Under the pieces are notes generated by a model. The model saw only the letters and a list, made by a program, of their open reading frames with translations. It did no database searches and was not told the DNA's origin. Of a stretch of 64,000 nt of DNA, positions 27,027 through 34,620 are shown piece by piece. The stretch covers positions 1-64,000 of the forward strand of contig NZ_JAJPRF010000004.1 in NCBI RefSeq assembly GCF_021206925.1. The letters run 5' to 3'. Every line of letters starts with the position of its first letter. Within the stretch, counting starts at the first letter, position 1. Made by a program: the position numbers and the translations under genes. This stretch comes from Rhodoflexus caldus. Its GTDB lineage: Bacteria; Bacteroidota; Bacteroidia; Cytophagales; Thermoflexibacteraceae.

Positions 27027-30000
27027 ATGGCATTGAGTGAAGTGTACGCAAATAAAGAGGGACACACCGATTCGCAGGAGGATGTACGTCTTTTGGCAGA
27101 GGTAGGTAAAAAAATCATCGCCGAGCTCGACGTAGAGCGGGTTATCGAGGTGGTTTTTGAAAACCTTTCGCTGCTGATGGATGTAGCGGTTTTTGATATA
27201 GGCATCTATAACGAAAAACTGCATCAGCTCGAATTTCCGGGCGGTATAGAAGAAGGAGAAAAACTCCCTTTCCATACCTATTCAACCATTACCGACAAGC
27301 ATCGGTTGGCGGTTCATTGCTTTTTGAACCAGCAGGAAATTTATATCAACGATTTTTATAAAGAATACAACAACTACATCCCCGATGCCCCCGTACCGCA
27401 GCCGATTTTAGGCAAAAATTCCAACTCTATCATCTACCTGCCGTTGGTATGTAAAAACCAAACCATCGGCACAATTACGGTACAAAGCTTTCAACTCAAT
27501 GCCTATACCCCCTATCACGTAGGGCTTTTGCGCAATTTGGCGGTTTATATAGCCATTGCGATGGAAAATGCCTCTAACTACGATGAAATAGAGCAGCAGA
27601 AAGAACTGATAGAAATGCAAAACCGCGTGCTAAATGAGCAAAAAAGTGCCATTGAGCAAGCCTATCAGAACATTCAGTTGCTCGGCGAAATGGGGCAGAA
27701 CATTACCGCCAGCTTAGACAGCGAAACCATTGTCAATTGCATTCATGCGAACCTCAACACCCTGATGGATGCCACCATTTTCTGGATTGGCATTTACGAT
27801 GAGGCGCGTTCGTGCCTGAAATTTGTAGGCGGTAAAGAGCGCGATGAGGTATTGCCGTACTTTGAACTCCCACTGACCGAAATAGACCGATTGGCGGTTC
27901 ATTGCTTCACTCACAAAGTTGAAATCCATATCAACGACCATGAGAACGAGTACCATAAATACGTGCGGGTTTACAAACCGCCTATTGTGGGAGAAATGCC
28001 GCAGTCTATCATCTATTTGCCACTGCTTGTTAAAGAAAAAGCCATCGGCGTAATCACCGTTCAGGCATTCCAGAAAAACGCCTACACTACCAATCACGTT
28101 AATCTATTGCGCAATTTGGCGGTTTATGCAGCCATTGCGTTGGAAAACGCCACCGCCTACGACGAAATAGAAAACCAAAAAGAACTGATTGAACAAGCCT
28201 ACCAAAATATCCAGTTGCTGGGGCAGTTAGGCCAACAAATTACTTCCAGCCTTGATATTGAGACAGTTACCGAACGCATCCACCAGAGTTTGAATACGCT
28301 TATGGATGCATCCGTATTCTGGATTGGCACTTACAACCCCCAAAAACACGTACTTGAGTTTATCGGCGGTAAAGAGCGCGGACATACGCTTCCCTACTTT
28401 GAGTTAGACATGAGCGATGAGAACCGCTTGGCAGCCTATTGTTTCAACAACAAGGCCGAAGTATGGCTCAACGATTACCCCAACGAGTACCACAAATACA
28501 TCAAACAATTTACCGGCGCTATTTTGGGCGATATTCCGCTTTCCATCATCTACATGCCCCTGATGGCAAAAGATGAGTGTATCGGAGCGGTTACGGTGCA
28601 AAGTTTCCAGAAAAACGCTTACAGCCAAAATCACGTTCATTTATTACGCTCTTTGGCGGCTTATATTTCCATTGCAGTAGAAAACGCAAGCCTCTATCAG
28701 GAAATGGAGAAAAAGGTAGAGGAGCGCACCATGGAAGTTGTCAAGCAAAAGGAGGAACTTGAGGAAATCAATGCGCAAATAGAGAAGGCCTACCAAAACG
28801 TGAAACTGCTCGGCGAAATTGGTTTGCAGATTACCACAGAGCTTTCTACGGATAAAATCATAGAAAAAGTTTACGAAAACGTAAACGCCCTGATGGATGC
28901 GGCGGCCTTTGCCATCGGTATTTTGGGTGAATCGCGCGCCAGAATTGAGTTCCGCGGCGCAATGGAACGCGGCAGCAAACTACCTACGTTTTACCACTCC
29001 ATGAGCGATGATAAACGCTTTTCGGTTTGGGCTATCAAAAACCGAAAAGAGGTGCTCATCAACGACTACCCCAAAGAATACAACAAATACGTTAAGGAAG
29101 TAAAGCCCCCTGAAGCAGGGGAAGACCCCGAATCTATGATTTACTTGCCGCTTATCAGCAAAGATGTGGTAATCGGGGTAATCACTGTGCAAAGTTTCCG
29201 CAAAAATGCCTACGATGAATATTCGCTGAACATTTTGCGAAGCCTTGCCGTATTTGCTGCCAACGCCATAGAAAATGCCGAGGCATATCGTAAAATTGAG
29301 GCACAAAACGAAGACATCCGCCGTACAAACGATAAAATGACGGCAAGCATTAACTATGCCCGCCGTATCCAGCAGGCAATGCTGCCCGACAGAGCCGCTA
29401 TTCAGGCAGTACTGCCCAATTCATTCATCCTGTTTCGCCCGCGCGATATTGTCAGCGGCGACTTCTACTGGTTCCTCGAAAAGGACGGCAAAATATTTAT
29501 TGCTGCCGTTGATTGCACAGGTCATGGCGTTCCCGGCGCATTTATGAGCATGATTGGCAACGACTTCCTCAATGAGATAGTGTCATTGCTCGATATAGAA
29601 TCGCCTGACCTGATTTTGAATGAGTTGCACAAGCATGTGCGCCGTGCCTTAAAACAAGCCGAAACCGACAACCGCGACGGTATGGACGTTGCACTTTGTG
29701 TAATAGACCCGAAACGTCGGGTATTGGAGTTTGCAGGTGCTAAAAATCCGTTGATTTACATTCGCCACGACCAGCCACAGGTAATACATCACATCAAAGG
29801 TGATAAAGTACCTATCGGGGGGATGCAAAAAGAAGACGACCGTTGTTTTACCAAGCATGTGATTCCGATAAAATCAACCACTTCATTCTACATTTTCTCC
29901 GATGGTTTGCAAGACCAATTTGGCGGCGAGCAGGGTATGAAATACTCTATCAGCAGGCTCAAGCGATTCTTTGCCGACCACTACCAACTGCCTATGGAGC

Positions 30001-30095
30001 AGCAGCGCCGCGAACTGCGTTCGGAAATGATGGATTGGATGCAACACGAGCGCCAGATAGACGATATTCTGGTTATCGGCTTTAAAATTGACTAA
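27027..30095 (+). CDS. Four-GAF sensor SpoIIE/PP2C-type protein phosphatase
   Basis: A cytoplasmic protein of 1022 residues with four tandem GAF domains (about 20-180, 215-375, 395-555, 590-755). Each opens with a related segment (YQNIQLLGEMGQNI, YQNIQLLGQLGQQI, YQNVKLLGEIGLQI) and carries a conserved INDF/NDYPNEYHKY-type loop. Coiled-coil linkers separate them. The C-terminal SpoIIE phosphatase (about 800-1022) has metal-site acidic residues in GDFYWF, AVDCTGHGVPGAFMSM, IFSDGLQDQFGG and QIDDILVIGF. The four GAF units look like products of internal duplication. The ligands are not known. The phosphatase probably acts on phosphorylated STAS-type proteins; two STAS-like genes lie directly downstream. 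Confidence 0.92.
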   Translation: MALSEVYANKEGHTDSQEDVRLLAEVGKKIIAELDVERVIEVVFENLSLLMDVAVFDIGIYNEKLHQLEFPGGIEEGEKLPFHTYSTITDKHRLAVHCFLNQQEIYINDFYKEYNNYIPDAPVPQPILGKNSNSIIYLPLVCKNQTIGTITVQSFQLNAYTPYHVGLLRNLAVYIAIAMENASNYDEIEQQKELIEMQNRVLNEQKSAIEQAYQNIQLLGEMGQNITASLDSETIVNCIHANLNTLMDATIFWIGIYDEARSCLKFVGGKERDEVLPYFELPLTEIDRLAVHCFTHKVEIHINDHENEYHKYVRVYKPPIVGEMPQSIIYLPLLVKEKAIGVITVQAFQKNAYTTNHVNLLRNLAVYAAIALENATAYDEIENQKELIEQAYQNIQLLGQLGQQITSSLDIETVTERIHQSLNTLMDASVFWIGTYNPQKHVLEFIGGKERGHTLPYFELDMSDENRLAAYCFNNKAEVWLNDYPNEYHKYIKQFTGAILGDIPLSIIYMPLMAKDECIGAVTVQSFQKNAYSQNHVHLLRSLAAYISIAVENASLYQEMEKKVEERTMEVVKQKEELEEINAQIEKAYQNVKLLGEIGLQITTELSTDKIIEKVYENVNALMDAAAFAIGILGESRARIEFRGAMERGSKLPTFYHSMSDDKRFSVWAIKNRKEVLINDYPKEYNKYVKEVKPPEAGEDPESMIYLPLISKDVVIGVITVQSFRKNAYDEYSLNILRSLAVFAANAIENAEAYRKIEAQNEDIRRTNDKMTASINYARRIQQAMLPDRAAIQAVLPNSFILFRPRDIVSGDFYWFLEKDGKIFIAAVDCTGHGVPGAFMSMIGNDFLNEIVSLLDIESPDLILNELHKHVRRALKQAETDNRDGMDVALCVIDPKRRVLEFAGAKNPLIYIRHDQPQVIHHIKGDKVPIGGMQKEDDRCFTKHVIPIKSTTSFYIFSDGLQDQFGGEQGMKYSISRLKRFFADHYQLPMEQQRRELRSEMMDWMQHERQIDDILVIGFKID

Positions 30096-30202
30096 ACTAC
30101 CCTGATTGACCGATGTTTTGCAAAGGTTCGGTAGTTAAGGCACATTGAAGCCATAGTTGCCGCAAGGCCTTGAACAGAGGGGCTGTATATGAACAAACAA
30201 CT

Positions 30203-30670
30203 ATGAAAATGAAGACTATGCACAGCGAAGTACTGCTGAAAGTAGCAGGCATTACCCTTACTCGTCTTACTCACCTGCCGTGTCTGAAAATTTCCTACGA
30301 AGGTTACAATACCGATGAAGAGTTTATGGAGTTTCATCGGAAAACCTACGAAATCTATCGGGAAATGCGGAAAACCGAAAATCAGTTGTTCTTTTTCACG
30401 GATTTCAGCCGTTCGGAAGCAGTTTCTTTAAGTGCCATTGAATGGTTCAACCGCGAATTAATACCTCTTTACGCAACCTCCGGCCGCTTTCGAGGTGCGC
30501 TGATTATTTCTACCGACCCGTTCAACCGCATCAGTATGGAGGAATACATTCAGGGCGCAATCAAGGCAGTTATGCAAATGCCCGATGCACATCTGATAGA
30601 TGCCCGACAAAAAGTATTTGAAGACGAAGCCTCCGCATTGGCGTGGTTGGAAAAACAAATGATTCGATAG
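30203..30670 (+). CDS. STAS/SpoIIAA-like protein, first of a tandem pair
   Basis: A 155-residue alpha/beta protein. The predicted order of strands and helices (LPCLKISYEGY, helix TDEEFMEFHRKTYEI, strand LFFFTDFSRSE, helix IEWFNRELIPL, strand FRGALIIST, helix EEYIQGAIKAVMQM, final helix SALAWLEKQM) fits a SpoIIAA-like/STAS fold, but sequence evidence is weak. It is roughly 70% identical to the next gene. DFSRSEAVSLS carries Ser residues near where STAS antagonists are phosphorylated. The ATG at 30203 is chosen to match the paralogue's length; an upstream TTG at 30170 is possible. It lies 107 bases after the phosphatase gene. Confidence 0.6.
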   Translation: MKMKTMHSEVLLKVAGITLTRLTHLPCLKISYEGYNTDEEFMEFHRKTYEIYREMRKTENQLFFFTDFSRSEAVSLSAIEWFNRELIPLYATSGRFRGALIISTDPFNRISMEEYIQGAIKAVMQMPDAHLIDARQKVFEDEASALAWLEKQMIR

Positions 30671-30745
30671 TCAGCGAATAATATGCGCTTGTGGGCAACG
30701 GTTGTAATGCACATAAAGACTATGGCGTTAAATTAGTATAAAACA

Positions 30746-31201
30746 ATGACAACACACAGCGAAACACTACTGAAAGTGGCCGGAATGACACTTACTTACA
30801 TCAACCGACCACCCTGCCTCAGACTCCGCCATGTAGGCTACAATACAGATGAGGAATTCATGGAATTTCAGCGGAAAACTTATGAAATCTTCATGCAGAT
30901 GCGACAGACGCAGCCTAAACTCACCTTATTGATTGATTTCAGTGAATCTGAGGTAGTGTCATTGGCAACTGTTGAACTGTTCAACAGAGAGTTGATTCCT
31001 TTGTATACCCGCTCCGGCCGCTTCCGTGGTGCACTGCTTGCTTCTTCCGACCCATTCAATCGTATCAGTGTAGAAGAGTATATACAGGGTGCTATCAAAA
31101 CCGTCATGCAAATGCCTGATGCGCACATGGTAGATGCCAAACAAAAAATATTTGAAGACGAAGCCTCTGCATTGGCGTGGTTAGAAAAACAAATGATTTG
31201 A
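30746..31201 (+). CDS. STAS/SpoIIAA-like protein, second of a tandem pair
   Basis: A 151-residue paralogue of the preceding gene. Conserved blocks include GYNTDEEFMEF, ELIPLY, SGRFRGAL, DPFNRIS and EEYIQGAIK.VMQMPDAH, and the shared C-terminus FEDEASALAWLEKQM. The core DFSESEVVSLATVE parallels DFSRSEAVSLSAIE. Similar sequence continues just past both stops (GATAGTCAG / GATAATCAG), which points to a fairly recent tandem duplication. Function unknown; a partner of the four-GAF phosphatase is plausible by position only. Confidence 0.6.
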   Translation: MTTHSETLLKVAGMTLTYINRPPCLRLRHVGYNTDEEFMEFQRKTYEIFMQMRQTQPKLTLLIDFSESEVVSLATVELFNRELIPLYTRSGRFRGALLASSDPFNRISVEEYIQGAIKTVMQMPDAHMVDAKQKIFEDEASALAWLEKQMI

Positions 31202-31307
31202 TAATCAGTGGTTTACTTGTTGTATGTTGCGGGCAAAAGCCGGTTTGATACACGTAATTGAGCAGATTGAAGCGCAATACATATGCACGCTGTTTCCGAT
31301 GGATGAT

Positions 31308-31340
31308 GCCGTTGCGCGTCGCCGTTGCGCGTCGCCGTTG
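31308..31340 (+). repeat. Short tandem repeat, 13-base unit, 2.5 copies
   Basis: The unit GCCGTTGCGCGTC occurs at 31308-31320 and 31321-31333, followed by GCCGTTG at 31334-31340. GC-rich compared with its surroundings. Confidence 0.85.
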
Positions 31341-31348
31341 ATATACAC

Positions 31349-31446
31349 AAACCTGACAGGTTTATAATACCTTTCAGGTTTAAATGCTTGTTTTTCAACA
31401 ATTTACGCGAAAAAGTTTCTAAAGAATCACTTGCGCTTTTGTATAA
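31349..31446 (+). repeat. Dispersed intergenic repeat, copy A (near complete)
   Basis: Starts AAACCTGACAGGT...ACCTTTCAGGTTT (an imperfect hairpin), continues TTTAAATGCTTGTTTTTCAA and ends CACTTGCGCTTTTGTATAA. It aligns without large gaps with the minus-strand sequence of 7700-7798, at most positions identical. Confidence 0.82.
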
Positions 31447-31558
31447 CATGAATGCGCAACGATGCAGATGCTCATACAAACCAAGCCACGTCATCCATAT
31501 TAAAAACGCAAAAATTTGCTTGCTTACTTAAGTTACAAATAAAACGCCCGTCGTGCGG

Positions 31559-31566
31559 TATATTTG
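31559..31566 (+). promoter_or_regulatory. Candidate -7 element of pruA
   Basis: TATATTTG, an exact TAnnTTTG match, 35 bases before the ATG at 31602. It supports that start. Confidence 0.5.
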
Positions 31567-31601
31567 CAACATTACAGAGTGGGACTTTAACCAAAAACAC
31601 C

Positions 31602-33233
31602 ATGTCTTTCGGAATTTTTCAAGTACCGCCGCCTGCCAACGAGCCCGTAAAAAGTTACGCACCGGGTTCGCCCGAAAAGCAGGCACTTAAAGCCGCCATT
31701 GCCGATATGCGCAGCCGCACCGTTGATATCCCGATGTATATCGGTGGTGAGAAAATTTATACCGATAAAAAACATCGCCTTGCCCCTCCGCATGACCACC
31801 GCCACACACTCGGCTACTTTTCGGTAGGCGACAAAGGGCATGTAGAGCAAGCCATTAACGCAGCACTGGGTGCAAAAGAAATGTGGGCAGCCATGCCGTG
31901 GGAGCATCGCGCGGCCATTTTCCTCAAAGCAGCCGACCTGATTGCAGGGCCTTATCGCGCCAAACTGAACGCCGCCACCATGCTGGGGCAGTCTAAAAAT
32001 GTATTTCAGGCAGAAATTGACTCTGCATGTGAAATCATTGACTTTTTGCGCTTCAACGTGCATTTCATGCAGGAAATTTACCGCCAGCAGGTAGCCAGTG
32101 CCCCCGGCATATGGAACAGACTGGAACACAGACCATTGGAAGGCTTCATTTTTGCCGTTACGCCTTTCAACTTTACGGCTATTGCGGGTAATTTGCCTAC
32201 TGCACCTGCCATGATGGGCAATACTATCGTATGGAAACCTGCCTTCACACAGATTTACTCTGCTAATGTGCTCATGGAAGTCTTCCGCGAAGCAGGCGTA
32301 CCCGATGGCGTTATCAACCTGATTTACGTAGATGGCCCGGAAGCAGGCGAAGTGGTATTTAAACACCCTGATTTTGCGGGTCTGCACTTTACGGGCAGCA
32401 CGGGCGTATTCCGCCACCTGTGGCAAACCATTGGCAACAACCTGCCGATTTACAAAAGCTACCCGCGCATTGTAGGCGAAACAGGCGGTAAGGACTTTGT
32501 TGTGGCGCATAAATCTGCCGACGCAAAGGCAGTGGCTACGGCACTTGTTCGCGGCGCATTTGAGTATCAGGGACAGAAATGTTCAGCGGCCTCCCGTGCC
32601 TACATCCCATCTAACTTGTGGGAAGAAGTGAAAAATTACATGATTGCCGACTTGGAAAGTATGCGCATGGGCGGCACGGAAGATTTCCGCAACTTTATCA
32701 ATGCCGTTATTGACGAAAAAGCCTTTGATAAAATTGCAGGCTACATTGAGCAAGCCAAAAAAGATGCAGGTGTTGAATTAGTTTGGGGTGGCAACTGCGA
32801 TAAATCCGTCGGTTATTTTATCCAACCTACCATCCTGAAAGTAGAAGACAACCAATACCGCACGATGGTGGAAGAAATCTTTGGCCCTGTACTGACGGTC
32901 TATGTCTATCAACCCGAACTGTTTGAGGAAGTACTGGAACTGACCGACCAAACCTCACCTTATGCGCTCACGGGCAGCATTTTTGCACAAGACAGATACG
33001 CCATAGAACTTGCATCGCGCAAACTGCAAAATGCAGCAGGTAATTTCTACATCAACGACAAACCAACGGGTGCAGTAGTTGGCCAGCAGCCTTTCGGCGG
33101 TGCACGCGCTTCGGGAACCAACGACAAAGCCGGTGCAATTTACAACCTGTTGCGTTGGGTTTCTACCCGCACCATCAAGGAAACCTTTGTTCCACCGACC
33201 GACTATCGCTATCCATTCATGGCAGAGGAATAA
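31602..33233 (+). CDS. pruA: L-glutamate gamma-semialdehyde (1-pyrroline-5-carboxylate) dehydrogenase
   Basis: Oxidises glutamate semialdehyde, formed from proline, to glutamate with NAD. The 543-residue aldehyde dehydrogenase has the substrate-binding N-terminus typical of stand-alone P5C dehydrogenases (MYIGGEKIYTDKK) and a cofactor region FTGSTGVF. The catalytic Glu is in GETGGKDF and the nucleophilic Cys in YQGQKCSAASRA, with the C-terminal PFGGARASGTNDKAG. No proline dehydrogenase gene is in the window. The ATG at 31602 follows the -7 box; an extended frame from 31452 would include repeat DNA. Confidence 0.95.
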   Translation: MSFGIFQVPPPANEPVKSYAPGSPEKQALKAAIADMRSRTVDIPMYIGGEKIYTDKKHRLAPPHDHRHTLGYFSVGDKGHVEQAINAALGAKEMWAAMPWEHRAAIFLKAADLIAGPYRAKLNAATMLGQSKNVFQAEIDSACEIIDFLRFNVHFMQEIYRQQVASAPGIWNRLEHRPLEGFIFAVTPFNFTAIAGNLPTAPAMMGNTIVWKPAFTQIYSANVLMEVFREAGVPDGVINLIYVDGPEAGEVVFKHPDFAGLHFTGSTGVFRHLWQTIGNNLPIYKSYPRIVGETGGKDFVVAHKSADAKAVATALVRGAFEYQGQKCSAASRAYIPSNLWEEVKNYMIADLESMRMGGTEDFRNFINAVIDEKAFDKIAGYIEQAKKDAGVELVWGGNCDKSVGYFIQPTILKVEDNQYRTMVEEIFGPVLTVYVYQPELFEEVLELTDQTSPYALTGSIFAQDRYAIELASRKLQNAAGNFYINDKPTGAVVGQQPFGGARASGTNDKAGAIYNLLRWVSTRTIKETFVPPTDYRYPFMAEE

Positions 33234-33251
33234 GATTGATTGATGCGAAAT

Positions 33252-33292
33252 AAAAATAAACCGTAGCATATTTTTGATGTGCTACGGTTTTT
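33252..33292. terminator. Bidirectional terminator between pruA and folE
   Basis: AAACCGTAGCA (33258-33268) and TGCTACGGTTT (33280-33290) form an 11-bp stem. A T-run follows on the plus strand and an A-run precedes it (33252-33256), so it can serve both pruA and the convergent folE. Confidence 0.88.
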
Positions 33293-33319
33293 ATTATGTG
33301 AGGTCGTTTTACGGAAAGT

Positions 33320-34072
33320 TTACGCCTTGTTATACACGTACTTCAAAAACTCGCTGCGCACAGATTCTTCGCGGAATTTGCCACCGTAGAAAGAGGTTAC
33401 AGTGCTGGAATTTACGTCCTGCACGCCGCGAGAGCATACGCACATATGCGTAGCATCCATAATCACGGCTACATCTTCCGTTTGCAGTACCTCCTGTAAC
33501 TCCTTGGCAATCTGGTTGGTCAGTCGCTCCTGCACTTGCGGGCGACGGGAGAAGTACTGCACGATGCGGTTCAGCTTAGAAAGGCCGATAACTTTACCGC
33601 TGGAAATATAGGCAACGTGGGCGCGCCCGAAAATTGGTACAAAGTGGTGCTCACAGTTTGAATAGAATGTGATGTCGCGCTCCACCAACATTTCTCCGTA
33701 TTGGAATTTATTGTCAAAAAGTTTGGCAACAGGCTTATGGGCGGGATTCAATCCGCTAAAAATTTCTTTTACGTACATTTTAGCCACCCTGTGCGGTGTT
33801 CCTTTCAGGCTGTCATCGGTCAAATCCAGACCGAGGATGTCCATAATGTGGCGAAAATGCTCTTCAATTTTTTTGATTTTGGTTGCATCGTCCATCTCAA
33901 ACGCATCTGCCCGCATGGGAGTGTCGTAAGAAGTAGCCGCATGCTCGTCTCCGATTTGGTCTATGAGTTCTTCGATGCTGTGGTCATGGTTGCAGTCGTG
34001 CGCATGTCCGTTTTTATGAGCGTGTCCGTTGCCGTTAGGCCGGAAATTCAACGAAATTTCGTTCTGTTTCAT
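33320..34072 (-). CDS. folE: GTP cyclohydrolase I with His-rich N-terminal extension
   Basis: Converts GTP to 7,8-dihydroneopterin triphosphate, the entry to folate and pterins. Of the 250 residues, the C-terminal ~185 are the catalytic domain, with zinc ligands in FYSNCEHHFVP and CVCSRGVQD, and GKVIGLSKLNRIV. The N-terminal extension has six His and one Cys within residues 17-31 (GHAHKNGHAHDCNHDH), a likely metal-binding stretch not needed for catalysis. It overlaps the upstream pterin-synthase gene by 38 bases, implying translational coupling. The shared end suggests a pterin pathway unit. Confidence 0.95.
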   Translation of the reverse strand: MKQNEISLNFRPNGNGHAHKNGHAHDCNHDHSIEELIDQIGDEHAATSYDTPMRADAFEMDDATKIKKIEEHFRHIMDILGLDLTDDSLKGTPHRVAKMYVKEIFSGLNPAHKPVAKLFDNKFQYGEMLVERDITFYSNCEHHFVPIFGRAHVAYISSGKVIGLSKLNRIVQYFSRRPQVQERLTNQIAKELQEVLQTEDVAVIMDATHMCVCSRGVQDVNSSTVTSFYGGKFREESVRSEFLKYVYNKA

Positions 34073-34442
34073 AAAGTGTTACTTTGAGGTCTAATGATGG
34101 GTGGATGTGTTTCCTTAAAAGATGCCAAATAACCACAGCAATGTTCTCTGCCGTTGGGTTGAGATTTTTGAAGTCATCTACATCTAAGTTTAAATTTTTG
34201 TGGTCAAAACGGTCTGTTACGTGTTCTCTAATCAGGTCTGAAAGGACTTTCATGTCCATTACATACCCGGTCAGCGGGTCGGGTTCTCCTACTACCTTGA
34301 CAATCAGTTCGTAATTGTGTCCGTGATAGTTGGCATTGTTGCACTTGCCGAAAATTTTTGCATTTTCTTCTTCGCTTAGTGCAGGGTTGTGCAAACGGTG
34401 AGCAGCGTTAAAATGTTCTTTCCTATAAACGGCAACTTTCAT
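34035..34442 (-). CDS. 6-pyruvoyl-tetrahydropterin synthase / 6-carboxytetrahydropterin synthase family
   Basis: A 135-residue COG0720 protein that acts on the FolE product. Zinc ligands His15 (NAAHRL), His40 and His42 (HGH), catalytic Cys34. The Cys-to-HGH spacing (C, five residues, HGH) matches eukaryotic-type pyruvoyl-tetrahydropterin synthases, whereas E. coli QueD has three residues. Thus a tetrahydropterin cofactor role (for example for an aromatic amino acid hydroxylase) is as likely as queuosine synthesis. The 38-base overlap with folE supports a joint pathway. QueA is present elsewhere in the window, so a queuosine role cannot be excluded. Confidence 0.85.
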   Translation of the reverse strand: MKVAVYRKEHFNAAHRLHNPALSEEENAKIFGKCNNANYHGHNYELIVKVVGEPDPLTGYVMDMKVLSDLIREHVTDRFDHKNLNLDVDDFKNLNPTAENIAVVIWHLLRKHIHPSLDLKVTLYETERNFVEFPA

Positions 34443-34620
34443 TGGTTAGTTCAAAATAAACAGCAAGTTAATATTCAAGCGCCTATGTTTTGCAGCAAAA
34501 GCGCAGCTTTCGGTACGGCCGCTGCATCTACGCCTGTGCAAGCAAGCAACCTATGTTTAAAACCTTTTGCAGTGCGTTTTGTTTAATCTTCACCCGAATA
34601 TAATTAAACATTTTAACACC

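Larger units (their letters stand above)
31202..31601. other. 400-base gene-free region with repeats
   Basis: Contains a 13-base tandem repeat (31308-31340), copy A of the dispersed repeat (31349-31446) and the -7 box of pruA (31559-31566). No protein-coding signal is seen; an in-frame upward extension of pruA to 31452 crosses non-conserved sequence. Confidence 0.55.

Noticed and set aside
31202-31601. Possible structural RNA (tmRNA, RNase P or similar) in the gene-free stretch
   Set aside because: The only structures found are short repeats; no conserved core elements or CCA end seen.
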